Origin: Opisthocomus hoazin
Taxonomy: Eukaryota > Chordata > Aves > Opisthocomiformes > Opisthocomidae
DNA: 64,000 nt
NCBI RefSeq assembly: GCF_030867145.1
Contig: NC_134415.1
Coordinates: 16,532,417 to 16,596,416, forward strand
Direction of reading: 5' to 3'
How positions within the stretch are numbered: position 1 is the stretch's first letter; each line of letters starts with the position of its first letter. Below, piece after piece: positions 47,551-60,510 of the stretch. The position numbers and the translations under genes were made by a program. The notes beneath the pieces are model-generated. The model saw only the letters and a program-made list of their open reading frames with translations. It was not told the origin of the DNA and did no database searches.

Positions 47551-50446
47551 ACATACATAAAAATACACTATATATAGATATCAATATATATTATTCATTG
47601 TGGGTTTGCATTGCAATACCATGTAGTTGCCATTCTGAGGTCTAATTTAAACTGACAGTACAATGCGAGTGGAAATTTTTAATCTGCTTATTTTCAGATA
47701 CTGTACACAGAGTTATACTGTCATGACTGCATGTGTAAAAATCTCCATTTTAAGACATACCAGTGTTCCAACATGTCCTTTGCTCTCCTGACAAACAAAG
47801 GAAATGCTGTTGTGATTTGAAGGCAGGGGGATAGAAGCTGTAGAATACTAGATTCAGGATTTCGTCATGTGATTTTCATCTTTGAACGATCTATGAGAGT
47901 AACCTTTGTATCAGTCTCACTTGTGTTAACAAATTACCTCTATACATATGCTATTCAGATTATTCATTTGTTATTCAGATGTTCCTTAGGATTAGTGGTT
48001 TATTGTAAAATGTTGTTGGTGAGTAAAAAGGAAGTGTGATGTGTTATTATTCTACTGTATCCCCATAGGATGCTATTATGTTTAGAGTCTGTTATGGTGA
48101 AGATAGCAAGGCAGGATGTCACACATGTAGGTGAAAAGCTGCGACAGGACAACTGTAAACAGCAGCAGTCAGCTGAAAAGCTGATCTAGGGAGGTGCCAA
48201 GCAGCAAATCCAATGAAGCAGATGTTAGCCAACACTCATAGCAAGGATAGGGCTTTTCTTTGTCTGATTTCAAAGTACTCAGTTACTTACAGTAATTCTC
48301 ATTTCCAAGAGGTTACAACCCTAGCCTTGTGAAGAATAAAGCATCTGTAATGGGAGTAAAAATAGAAGCTTCTACAGATATTTGCGAGAGAAAGCTCTTT
48401 CGACTGCAATCTGAGTAACTCGCATAGCATGCTCTCATTCAGGTAACATTCCTTGCTTTCAATTTCAGTAACAAATTCCCCTACACAAAGACTAAGCAGA
48501 AACCAAAAAAAGAGGTTTAATTTAAAAATGTACAATTAAACTGTGCAACCACCATTATGCTAGATAAGCTTTTGTAAAACTCATAGGATGGAGGGGAGGA
48601 ATGGAGGCAAATCTGTGGATAAATACTCACCCAAGCAATGAAGCGTGGCAACTTCTGCTGTTAAACAAATGCAATCGTTTCCACGATATGTCAGTTGCAC
48701 AGCTATACTGCAATACAACTGAACAGCAAACACTGGATCACTCAGATTTGTTCAGGTCTACAACACTCACAACATTATCTTAAAACTTGGTGTCAGTGCT
48801 TGAATGTAGCAAAACCGAGACCACTGCTTACCTATAGCAAAATCATTTGCAAATCAGCCAGTTACAATGTAATTATACAGGAAGAGGTGATAAAATAAAT
48901 GCACTTTTGCATTTATCTGTGGAAAGGATATTATAGATGGTACTTAGAAATTGCCTAATTAACACTCTTAATAAATTCATATCCTTAATGAGGAATTAAC
49001 AGAACAATTCTGATGAGAGGCACAGATGCAAACCCACTAAACCCAAGAGAGTTGCTCACACCACTGAGAACAGAGATTTTTGTTCTGAAAATAAGGACAA
49101 CCTACTCCACTGGCTACTCAACTAGTTTCTATTTCTTACAGTATCCTCTCTAGGGAACATGGCAGTAGCTCAAAGCTATCCTACTCTTTCTTCAATCCCT
49201 TCTCCCATTTTAGCATGTAGGACAGGCTCAAAGCAACTCAGAATGGGGAAAACGTGTCAGCAGTACAGCTAGCAGTGCTCAAAACATACTATGCTCTTTC
49301 CAAATAAGACAGATTGTCTTAGAAAAAAACTGGCTTAGAAATTACTGTTAGGTCTTCTATCTTCGAGAACTTAAGGCCAGTGTTTTCAAGCTTGTCTCTA
49401 TAACTGCGAGAGTTAGTAACCTTGGTTTAAAACACAGAAACTGCCTTACATAGTCAGATTATTGCAGAAGTAGAAGTTTTAGGGGAAAAAAAAAAACCAT
49501 ACAGATTAAAAGATTTGTTTCAGAACTGCAAGGGTTCGCGAGTTCAAAGTTTGCAAACTAAGAGTTTTGTCCTGAAGATAACAATCATTCCAGAAGGCCT
49601 TACAATGGAATTTACACCCCTGCACCTTATAAAATCTTACTACCTACTAGGGTCTAGCTACTCTGCAGGAGATTCTTTGTATATAAACACTTATGAGAGT
49701 TCACAAGTACTAACAGGGTTGCAATTAACACTGCAAGCTAAAAATTAAATAGGAGAATTTGATACAACATAAGGAAGTGGATGTTCACATGCTTTCCACC
49801 CTGCCATTATTTTGCCAGGAGATATAAAGAAGTCTAGGGTTGTCCTAGGCAGTCAGCTGTCACTACTGTGTGGGTAGGTTGGGTTTCTGGTTCCAAGAAA
49901 GCTGACTGACTTAAAGAAAAATCACATGACTTAAAAAATAATGCACTTTGGGTGACAGACAAACCATGCCATGCTTTCATGCAAAGCTACCTCAGGTTTA
50001 GTAGGATTTATTATTCCTCATGCAATTGCTCCAGTGTAAATATCTTAATTTCTCCCTAAGCCCCTATTCCACTATACCAGATGCTCTTACAAGGGAGCTT
50101 TGTGCTCCAAGTCACAGTCAAGCCCACTAACATTACAGGAAAAAAAAGAGCAGAGACTTAGAAGTAGCAATGTGTCTGTTTGGGGCAGTCAAAGCAAGAT
50201 TTTTTTGAGAACACATGCACAGTCTAGAGTAACTCTCACCCAAAAAGCAGAACTGGGGGAGAGGGTATATTAAAAGAAACCTAGCTAAAACACATTAAGA
50301 AATCAAAGTTCTATATTGGACAGCATCAAAATAGTTCTACAAAGAGAAGCAGCTGCTCAACACTTACAACAGTGCTAAAACTTTGATAGTGTCTAAAAAA
50401 CCCAGCTTATAACTATGTGCTGAATAACATCCTGACTCATGCAAAT

Positions 50447-50515
50447 GTTTATACAGGTGCTTAAAGCTAAGCATATGAGTAGTCCCATTGATTTCAAGCA
50501 AAATTATTTCAACAG
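50447..50515. repeat. Ancient amniote repeat fragment
   Basis: The stretch TGCTTAAAGCTAAGCATATGAG followed by TAGTCCCATTGATTTCAA in pattern matches a common old amniote repeat whose intact form continues into the mirror image around CCCATTGACTTCAATGGG. Only one arm remains. Confidence 0.5.
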
Positions 50516-50590
50516 GCTGATAAAATTTAAAGCCAGGCAGAGTCATTAGATCATCTAGTCTGACTTCAAACACTAATTTTACCATTCCTC
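50516..50590 (-). mobile_element. Old CR1-like 3'-end remnant (tentative)
   Basis: TAGATCATCTAGTCTGACTTC is the reverse complement of the degenerate '...GTTAGACTAGATGATC' block near the 3' end of old CR1 families. It immediately follows the palindromic fragment at 50.45 kb. Too diverged to set real boundaries. Confidence 0.4.
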
Positions 50591-51414
50591 TTGTCCAAAA
50601 CCCAAAAGCTTGCCTGCTTACTACGGAAGATATGGATATAGTATGTTCAAGATAAAAGTTTAAGGGGAAGATCATGATGTTCTACATGCACGAGTAGCGA
50701 CTCAGCACAGTCAGAATTATTCAAGTTGACACAAATGCCTTAGCTCAAACAGGAAATAAATGTTGCACAGGCTTTGTACCAGCTTGCTGCACAAGGGTGA
50801 AAGTCAGTGTGTGTATGGAAGATGGACTGTTTCTCCCAGAAGCCTATGTACTATCAGAAGAAGCCATTAACATTACTTTGTTTGCTTTCCTAGTCTTCTA
50901 GTGGACTAGAGAAGTACTATGGCATAAGCACGGATGAATGAAAAAGCCGCTTTACAACTCAATCTTCATGTCAAAATGCAGCTATATTTTTTGCCTTCAT
51001 TTCTCTCATTTCCCATAGACCACGTGCAAATTGTGGTACAAAATAAGGAGCCCCTGTTCAGAAGCAGATGAGACACAGAAGTGTTAACCAAATGGAGACA
51101 TACAGCAAAAATGAAATTGTCAAATCTCTTTATCATCACCACAACACACACAGGCAGTTTAAAAAGACTTATTTGAACAAAAGACAAGAGAAAGTGGGAG
51201 ACTTGACCTGGGGCCTCCTTTACAAAGATCAGTAACAGTGGGTTTGCATATAGTGCTGTGGAGGGTTACAACACACGGTCATAACAAAAAACAAAGGGAG
51301 GGGGAACAAGAAAGCCTGTCTTGGTGTACATGTCCACCTTGCCCACAATTCATATTCTATTCGCAGGATTCAAAGATCCTTTGACTACAAAGGATCTCCC
51401 ACATTGCAGCAGAA

Positions 51415-51470
51415 GAGAGGAGTTGGACCATACAGCCTCCAGGGCTTCTTTGGAAACACAGCTAGGGGAA
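51415..51470 (+). mobile_element. Possible decayed CR1 3' end
   Basis: AGTTGGACCATACAGCCTCC followed by AGGGCTTCTTTGGAAAC resembles the CR1 'GTTGGACTAGATGACCTCC...AGGTCCCTTCCAAC' block with several changes. Low support; could be chance. Confidence 0.3.
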
Positions 51471-53966
51471 ATGGGATGACCTGTGGTTTACGCAACTAAG
51501 AGCCTAAAAACACTGAACTTCATATACATCCCAAGTGACTGTATTCACAGAACACCTACAACAAAGTAAAACTCCACTATGTGACATAGTATTATCAATG
51601 CTTCTTCACAGCAAAATTTAATCAAAAATACAATAGAACACACTGGCTAAAGACTCCTCCAAAGAGCCTGCAAGTTCAGTAACCATGCAGGCATCTTCAT
51701 GTTTGAGTTAGCACAAGAAAGACATACTGGCTTAGAGAAGTACTCTTGTCTTTATCTTCTTCCTGTTTCCACTGAGTTTCAATCAAAACTTGATTTTTGG
51801 TTGGCAATTTCCTTGTTACTTAGCACAATACTTCCTGGGAAGCAGAGAGGTACCCTAGGGGAAGGAGAAACCTGGCCCAGGTCCCCTCCTTGACAGCAGG
51901 AGAAAATGGCAAGCATGCTACCATGCTTCAGTCCTCAGCTCTTCTGTAAACTCATTTCAGAAATTCGCTCTCATTTCTGCACTGGATATCATCTCTGAAA
52001 TGACCCTTCTCAGCCACCTGTTTAGTAATGGTTACAGACCAGTTTATCGCAGTGGTCCCCAAACAGACTGTGTGGACTCAAGCAACTGCACAATGCAAAA
52101 CATAGCCCTGCTGTAACAGTTCTATAATGCAGGGCCATACACCTACAGGAATATGAAGATGCAAATTGGCCAGTCTGTTGCCAGTATTGCAAAGAAGTGA
52201 TGCCACTTGGCCAAGATAGCACAAATCTAGTAAACAGCCAGAACAGTTATGATGTGGTACAAAGCATTGTGGGTAGTCTGCTCTACAAACATCAGCCATA
52301 TGCACAATAACTCATTTGGGGGAGGGGGGGAATTTAATGTTCTGACAAGCTAACAGGTCTGGCATTGTCTCACTAATTAATTCATGATAGTTTACATTAT
52401 AAAGCTGTAGGTCACTTTAGTTAGAGAGAACAAAAAGTAATGTGTACCAAGATCTCTGTTTAGATAGCTCAGCATTCTTGGAATCCTTTATATCCTAGCA
52501 TACTTTATTTTTCCAGCATAGTGTTTCATTGTTATTTTGGATTATTACCGTACCACAATTACCTTTGGAGGCTGGAGTTAAACAGAAATCTTCAAAGATC
52601 AGCTGGCTCATTACTAAAGGGAAGAAGAAAACCAAAACAGCATTCAATCTCGACTGAACTACAAAGTATTCTTTAGAATTTCAGAAATGGGAAGAGGCAG
52701 GGGAGGGGAGCAGACTAATGCTGAGTTCTTCTGAGCTGCTTAGCCTTCCCCAAGTCTTAAAACAAGGAACCTCCACACTGCCTTCATATAATGCTGTGGT
52801 TTTACATTGCAATATAGCCTATATGGAATTCTGGACACAGCACATCATTCTATTATACTATCATTCTATTCATGCACATCTATTCTATTAGACTAGGAGG
52901 GCGAACAACTGTCTTAAGCAATAATTAAAAGCAGAAATAAGGTAAAAAAGCAGGATAGTATCCTCATACCTTTAAGAGACATGAAACTGGAACATTAGCA
53001 ACAGAGGAAGGCCCACACTGCAACAAGTGTAATAAATCCAGTAGTTATATATATAGATACCTTGACCCCAAGGGGCTCTGGCACACAAAAAATATTGTGT
53101 TGAGACTATAACAAGCAAATCTCCTCACAACTAATGAGCATGGAAGCAATAGCCACTCCCTCGTCTTTGCATTGGGTACTTCATGGAGCACATAAAAGGC
53201 ATAGATGGATCCAAATTCACTCATCTCACAGTAAGTTTGGACGCATGAACCCTAAGATGTTAGCATGCAATGCAGCAGATCTCAGACAGGTTGCTGGATA
53301 ACATAGTCTGACTGGTAAACATGCTGTCTGTTGGACTCAGCGAAGACCCTGCCTGCCAGTTCTACCAGATTAGGTATTTGTGGTCCATGCCTCATTTTAC
53401 AGTGCAAGCACAAGCTTAAAGTGCTGTTGTTTACAAGGGAGAAGTGCATTATTTTTTAATACTTTGATGGAAACTGTTTAAAAAAAAATGTTCCCTTTTT
53501 TCTAGGGAGAGGAAGGAAACAGGCTTGGGTTTTGCTCTTTTCTGGGTCTGTCCAACTCCATTGTTTCCACTCTTGTAAAGTCAATGCAAATGGACTATGT
53601 CAAGCTGCAAGGTAGGATGTATTGCTTCAGGCTGATACTCAGTTACTCAGTACCAGCTTGTGCTGCCTCACTGAGAAGAGACTGACTTACCAAACCAAGA
53701 ACCACTGTGACATCAGTGGTGGCAACATGTACATCAAAATTAATAAAACAGAAAAAATATTTTTCACTACTTACATATAATGTAAAATTGGCATAATATC
53801 ATTATTTCTGACGTACATTTTGAGTGAGAGGCATACTCAGAGGTGATTTATACAACACAAAGCTGAAAGTAGTTGAACTTACAACAGAAGAGACAAGTAA
53901 AATACAAAGTCCCAGAAAGCAAGGTACTTTCTGTAAGACAGAAATGAAGGCATTATAAAACATACA

Positions 53967-54363
53967 AACGAGGAGAGGTTGAGGGAACTGGGCTTGTTCA
54001 GCCTGAAGAAGAGAAGGCTGCAAGGGAACCTAATAAATGCTTACAAATATCTGAAGGGTGGGTGTCAGGAGGATGGGGCCAAACTCTTTTCAGTGGTGCC
54101 CAGCGACAGGACAAGGGGCAATGGGCACAAACTGAGGCACAGGAAGTTCCGTCTGAACATGAGGAAGAACTTCTTCCCTCTGAGGGTGACGGAGCACTGG
54201 AACAGGCTGCCCAGGGAGGTTGTGGAGTCTCCTTCTCTGGTCAAGACCCGCCTGGACGCAGTCCTGTGCAGCCTGCTGTAGGTGACCCTGCTTCGGCAGG
54301 AGGGTTGGACTAGATGACCCACAGAGGTCCCTTCCAACCCCTACTATTCTGTGATTCTGTGAT
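53967..54363 (+). mobile_element. CR1 LINE 3' end, short copy
   Basis: In + orientation this begins ACGAGGAGAGGTTGAGGG and carries the end of ORF2 ([29 protein letters not shown] peptide, then [22 protein letters not shown]). It ends in the 3' UTR GGTTGGACTAGATGACCC and the tail TTCTGTGATTCTGTGAT at 54,363. It is about 397 bp. By eye it differs from the copy at 27,860-28,232 by about nine substitutions and a 6-nt gap after 'TTCTCTGG', so both derive from the same subfamily. Confidence 0.95.
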
Positions 54364-57300
54364 ACGTTTACTGACTGGAAAACTTTTTTTGCAACTATCA
54401 GTCCACTTCATGTCTGAGAGAGGATGTAATGAAGAGCTCTGAAAAAAGCTCTGATGTCATACTCTTGTTCAACTGTACTCATTTGCATCAATTGTGGAAA
54501 AAAACATACTTGTTGAAGATGTTAAATGGTAAAGAAACTGCTGATTAATTCAAACTTACCAGATGCAGAAAAGACAACAAAAACCAAGAGCCACTGTACA
54601 TTCAACATTGCAGCAATGCCCCATCCTTGTTCAGTGCATCATTCACAATGAGGATGGCTGAAGAAACGTAGAAAACAAATCTCTTGTAAATGCTCAAGTC
54701 TGTTTAGAAATCTTCAACTTCAGAACAATCAAGGTAGTATTCGAAAAAACACCCTTTATGATAGATTTAGTTTTGTGCTTAGTGGTGCTACCGCATCTAG
54801 GTCTAGAATTATAGGAGCACACTTTTCAAGCTCTGTTCCTGAAATGAGCATATCCACCTTGTGGAATATAATTGTTCAGTTTAGTTGGTAATAGACAGTG
54901 AAGAGCTTTTTTTGCTTTGTTTTGTTGGTTTTTTTAAACAATCATGAATATATTGTTATTGCTACAGAAGAGGTCCTTATCACCTGCTTTGACTGCATGG
55001 CACAATTTCACCCTATCCCTTAGCAAAGGCAATGCCGCTACCCTCTAGCATTCACAGTACAGAATGACTTAAATTTGTCAGTCCATCTCTGTACTTCAAG
55101 GATTACAAGAGAAAATTTCTCATTTGTTTCTAAAATAAACAAATTATTCCTAAAAATTCTTTCTAAAAGAAACAAAATCCATTTCAATAACAACAACGTG
55201 AGAAATACATACACATTCATCTACCAGTTGCTTTGGATCAGCTATTTCATGAACATCTGCTGCTTTTGTAAAAATGGAAGTCACAGTACTGAATGAGAAG
55301 CATCATGGAAAAACTTGCAAGCAGCACGCAATCTCATCATCAAACAACTAAGAATCTATTACACAAGAAAAATTTGCTGAAAGCACTTAGAAACTTAAAA
55401 CTGAAATGCTTCATGCTGCATACTCTTGGTCACATGGTACTTTTCAAGATCTAAGGAATTCCTCGTCCTGGTCTACCCAGGCACCTTCAAGAGATGTTTT
55501 TGATGCAATTCCATATTTGAAGACAATACACTGGGTAAAAGACAAATTTGTTGGCTCACCCACACATCACCTAAAATAATGAAATAATACTGAGGATCCT
55601 CATATGATGAGGGTCTTAATATTACTTTTTTTAAAAAAAACTCCCTTTCCACTGCAGCCTCTTCACTGCACAGCCAGCAAGTGTTCAGTTTACACTGCAG
55701 GCTTTTGACAAGGTATTTCCACTAACAAATACATCCTGCAACAAGACAAATACAAAATCAAGAATTATGACCTCTCTATGTGAAACAGAATCAAGTAAAA
55801 TGAACTGAAAGTAAAAAACATTGTAGACTTACAATAATAGTAACTATTTTAGTAATTAACATTTCTTACATATGTTGATATAAGGAAGGAACTATAAATT
55901 GTCAGCTTCTCTGTGAATACTGTGGGCTTTGGGAGGGAGGGAATAAGGGAGGAGGAGAGTTGGATATGTGGATTTGGTTTTTGTTTGAGTAGGTCTGAGG
56001 TTTTCATTCACCCCATTAGTCATTGTCATCCCCTTTCTAAATCATCTGACCACAGGTACAGAAAAATTAAGACTATTCCCTATTTTTCATGCCAAATCTG
56101 TAATCACTAAAATGTAGTATCTCCCTATATTTCTTCAGAGAAAATATTACATGAGTTAAGACACCATTACCATTAACTTACTGTGAGTGCACAGCATTTC
56201 CACAAACCAAAGCACAGATTCTAAGCTGGACATCAAGAGGAAAGAAGTAAAAGTAGAGGGGAGCCACTAGTAATCTACATGAGTGAAAAGGCTGCCTTAA
56301 GTGATTTGGTCGTGCTATTACCACCACTCTTCTACAATCCACCCTTATCATCAAACTTCATCCTTCCACCTCCTATTTCTACCTCCTGGATACTCTGTCC
56401 TTTACTCTTTTACATCTGTGCTTCACAGTTGGACTAGATGATTGTTGCAGGTCCCTTCCCAGTGAAATATTCTATTCTGTTTCCCTCCTATCCACCTCTT
56501 CTGTACCTTAGCACCTTCACTGCACTACCCTCCTCCTAACTCCAGTAACCCCTTCTCCATATTCCTCTCCATTCCAAGCATACTGCTTCTGGGTTTTCCA
56601 CTATGCAGACCAAGTGCTTAGAAGAAAACTAAGAGCCACCCAAAAGTGGTGGGAAGATGGGCAGGAGCCCCTCTGGAACATAGCATGAGAAGCACTGAGG
56701 GCATAGACCATTGGCAGAGTGGCTTAATCCCCTGAGAATTCAGCAGCCACAATAACAAAGACCCCAATCTCTACTGAGCAAGTGAAAACATTAGTCAGAA
56801 ACTTACAACTGGGCTGAATGTTTACTAGGTCAACAAAAAAATCCCCCACTGTCTGCCATGATGCAACTGATCTGTCAAAAGGCAGATATGTGCTTCAGAG
56901 CCTAGAAGTGTTACGGTTTTTTCAATGCCACACTTGGAAAAAATGTTTAACAGAGCACAACAATTTTTTCCTTCCATTATTTCTGAGAATGGACTTACCA
57001 TATATTTTCACTTAATTCACAAACTTCAAATTTCAGGCGGATACGTAGCATGTTAAATTTCAATTTAAATTGCTATATTCTCATATACTTAAAATCACTC
57101 AGAAGCATTTTGTTCCAACGGAAAGCAACCAGCAACCTTAACTCTAGGCATTGCTATAGGCTCCACCTATAACATATAATTGCTGAGATAAAGAAAGGAC
57201 TGATTTCAAGGGTCATACCTAAGGATGACATAATTTGATGATACCTTATCTTCTCAGCTTTTGTTTTCTTAGCCAGAACATGACTATTGGGTGTACCCTT

Positions 57301-59640
57301 GGGTATGAAATGGGAAGTACAAAGTGCATTTGCAGTACTCCTGTGCCCCCTAGAGCATTATATTGAAGGACTTAGATTACTAAGGATATAACATAGCCTA
57401 TAGATGTTTAAAACTGATTTAATGCAATGTGAGGTTGAGAAACTTACATACAATATTTTCAGCAAAATATCCTTTCCATTATGTCCTTCAGATGCCCTTT
57501 AGCTGGCAGCTTAGTGTAAGAGGTGTTAGACTATTTATAGCAGACTTTTTAATCGCACTTAGGTATTTATAAAACACCCTGTCTAGTGAAGGCTTCCATG
57601 GTCTGCTTTCATTCACTTCTGCTGATAGTGAAGGCTATATAATACCTGAGGCAGTGAGGTAGACCAGCAAACCAGGCACTGTTTATTAGTTATGGACTCT
57701 ACATATTCTAAAAGGCTGCAGTCAAATCTTAGTGCAACCATTTAGGAAACAAATGTAGCAACACAGACTTGCAGTTAGTATAACCTGACATTTATGTCCA
57801 CTGAGAGCCTTACCTCCTATTACATGAGCTGCAGAAGAACACATTAACAGAAAAAGACGCTTTCAGACAATCTACAAAATAGCCATCCATAATAGTCATA
57901 TTCAGAAAACAACTCTATATTCCAAAATTTTGCACAGTATCAAAACACTGATGCTGAGATAAGCTCTTTATCAGTCATCAATTTATAAATGCATGCTCCT
58001 ACAGTAAATTAAATCACACATAAACAAGACATAGCCAAGCATGTCTAAAAATGTAAGAGAACCAATAGTTAAAAAGAAGCCGCGAAATACAGCCTCTCCT
58101 ACAGTAAGGAGAGGTTCTGGAGCCATTTATCCAGCATCAATGAAACCAAACAACTTCCTCATCTCAGATAGGATCAAAATGGGCAACTGTTCCATTCTTC
58201 AGTTCTTTGCGACTTTTCTAAAAGCTATCCACACTATTAAACATTAAAATTTTAACCTTACATGCACCCATCCCTATCTGCTAATGCTGTGCTAACTGTA
58301 TTCATTTTCTGTTGTTCCTGGTCAGTATTTCTTACAGCACGTCTGAGAAATCTATGTTCATTTCTTAGTTTTCATTTGAGGCATCAATGTTCACAGAGAA
58401 AAATGTACCCTTTTCAATCCAGCCTTGAGTTGTTTTCTCAACAGAAAGAGAAGCTAGTATGCTGGTGTGTAGCAAACAGCAAAGCTTTCATCATACAGAA
58501 GATGCCATCTGACAGATATAAGAACACAACATTCATTGTGTCTGCATTAGCTACCTTACCTGTTTTGTATGTTGGTATTTCTTCAAAAAATGAAAGAATG
58601 GGAAAAAAGAAACCCTCCACAAAATTTTTGAGACTTATTTTCAGGAATTATACCCAAATTATTTCTCTGTTCTGTTTCATGACGACTGAAATCTGTCCAT
58701 CTAGCATAAGGAACTGATAAACTTGTTCCTGCTTAAACCACAATCAGAGTTTACGGCATTTTCTACTGAGCCATAAAAAAAATCATTTATTTATCCACTC
58801 ATTTCAGAAAGGACAAAGGCTCCTTTTCTTTTTAGGGAGTGTATCCCAAGTTGTTTGTGGAATATTGCCATTCAGTCATCATCATCAAATTATGTTCCTG
58901 TGTGGAGCATGACGACCAAATAAAAATAGGCAGGTATTCAGTGCAGAGTGATGACTCTTTTCTGTGTGCCATTTCAAACGGCCCAGGTGTTACCAGTCTT
59001 TAATCAATGATATCAAAGAGTCTTGATAAGTGTAAAAGAGTGCAATTGATACTGCATAATCACAGAAATGCACAAAGTAATATAAACGGCATTTGTGTAC
59101 TGGTAGACTATTGTGGAACACACTGCAATCATGTTTTCTCCAGTATCAGCAGGGAGTAATCTTGTAACAAAGTTTGTAAAGAAACAGGATTAATTTTAAA
59201 GCTGCATATAAAGTTCTGTTACACTTGATCTCAAATGAAAATGCCTTTTAAGGGAAATGAAATGGCATTTACCAAAAATAACTCATTTGGTCAGTGGGCC
59301 ATGCCCTAAAGCACAGTGAGTGCTTTCTCCTTCGCCTGAGCAAGGCCTGGTATTTTACACCCAGCTCTGTGAGCAGCCATCCATGGCCAGGGTCTGGAAG
59401 AGCTTCCAACACAGTTCTGCAGGGGCAGCTCTCAGTTCCTCTTAAAAATTATCATCCCGCCAGTATCCTAAACTTAAATGAACTCATTCCTCATTTTTAA
59501 ACTCATAGTTTTTACAACCTCTTCTACCCCTCTTTTAAAGCCTCCTCAGCAGCTCAGAAAGCCCCAGAGTCACAGAGCCCCATGCACTGGGACACTCCCT
59601 TTCGAGGCCTGATGGAAGTTCCCAAGGAAGCTTGGGGAGG
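54364..59640. other. Intergenic region, right part: no gene recognised
   Basis: AT-rich DNA before the CpG island. A CR1 tail scrap lies at 56,426-56,480. The 151-residue open frame at 58,262-58,717 has no recognisable family feature and an AT-driven composition, and is best treated as chance. No RNA gene was recognised. Confidence 0.65.
56426..56480 (+). mobile_element. CR1 3'-tail remnant
   Basis: AGTTGGACTAGATGATTGTTG, then GCAGGTCCCTTCC and TATTCTATTCTGT, is the terminal 55 bp of a CR1 in + orientation, somewhat diverged. Confidence 0.75.
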
Positions 59641-59879
59641 CCTCCTCAATGCGACCTCCCAGGATGGCCAAGAGGAGCGACCTGTCGATGTGTTGCCAAG
59701 CCTGACTGCGCACTGGGACTAAATGGTGCTGCACATCTGCAGCCGACATTTGCCGTTTGCCCAGTCGTTAACCTGCTGTTCCAGAAGCGTTCCTCCTGGC
59801 GCTGCACTCACCCTACCATCTACCAGTGCAGAAGGGAGGCCTGGCACCACACCGCGCTCAAGCGTTTCCAAGCACGGTC

Positions 59880-60510
59880 CCCACCTCTCAGGCATCCGAA
59901 GTGAGGGGCTCCGAGGCGGCTGCAGCGGGGACCTCAGGCCGCTGGGGGCTGCTGTGGGGCCTCCCCGCCGGCAGCAAGCAGCGTTGGCCCAGCCGCCGCC
60001 GGGCGGCCCTCAGCGCCGGCCATCGGCCGGCACCCCGGGCCCTCGGTGGCATTTAGGGGCTCCGCTCCGTCGCCTTTCGCGCCTGGTGCGCTTCTCCCTT
60101 TTGAAATGCCTGGGCCGAAAGGGCGAAGCCTCTCAGAAGCGCGGCCGCTGAGGGCCCTCTGGTGAGGGGCCTAACGGCGGGCGGGGCCCGCCCCAGCGGC
60201 TCTGCCCGCCGAGGGGAGGGAGGTGGCTGCGCCGCGCTCCTCCGCCCAGAGGCGGGAGTGAGCCTCCTCGGCCGTAAACTGCAGAGACTTTCACCTGGTG
60301 CTTCCATCTCGCTTGTCTGGTGTTGACGTGCGTTACTAGAGCGTGGGCGCGGAGGCAGACGAGGGCAAACAGGGAGCCGAGCCCTCCCGCCTCACCAGGG
60401 AGAGGTGGCGGGAGGCCCCTCACCGGGGCTCCGGCCGCGGCCCTCGGAGCACCGCCAGCTTCCGGCCCGCCTGATCGGCGGTGGTTGGCGGGCTTGCCTC
60501 GGTTTCTGAC
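59880..60510. promoter_or_regulatory. CpG island, probable promoter (likely RASGRP3 5' end)
   Basis: Over about 630 bp GC content and CpG density jump sharply relative to the AT-rich flanks. Nearly every 60-base row has five or more CpGs, there is a NotI-type site GCGGCCGC at 60,141-60,148, and GC boxes of the GGGCGG/CCGCCC type occur at 60,001-60,006, 60,242-60,247 and 60,251-60,256. No TATA box stands out, which fits a dispersed housekeeping-like start. The direction cannot be read from the sequence. Human gene order as remembered (LTBP1, then RASGRP3 on the same strand some tens of kb away) makes the non-coding first exon of RASGRP3 the best guess; a lncRNA or a bidirectional promoter is possible. 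The open frames inside are GC artefacts. Confidence 0.75.

Larger units (their letters stand above)
45355..53966. other. Intergenic region, middle part: no gene recognised
   Basis: AT-rich unique-looking DNA with the GT microsatellite at 47,521, a TTTAG-rich patch before it, palindromic and CR1-like scraps at 50.4-50.6 kb, a possible decayed CR1 tail at 51.4 kb, and an ATTCTATT-rich patch at about 52,845-52,895. No coding exon or RNA gene was recognised on either strand. Confidence 0.65.

Noticed and set aside
52845..52895. Clustered ATTCTATT motifs resembling CR1 tails
   Set aside because: There is no CR1 body (no GGACTAGATGA or TCCCTTCCAACC block) next to them, so it is treated as low-complexity sequence.
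53979..54337. Open frames on both strands of about 83 to 100 residues
   Set aside because: They are frames within the short CR1 copy; the + frame is the end of CR1 ORF2 and the others are its shadows.
58262..58717. 151-residue + strand open frame
   Set aside because: No recognisable domain, no splice context, and AT-driven amino acid use; compatible with chance in a 64-kb window.
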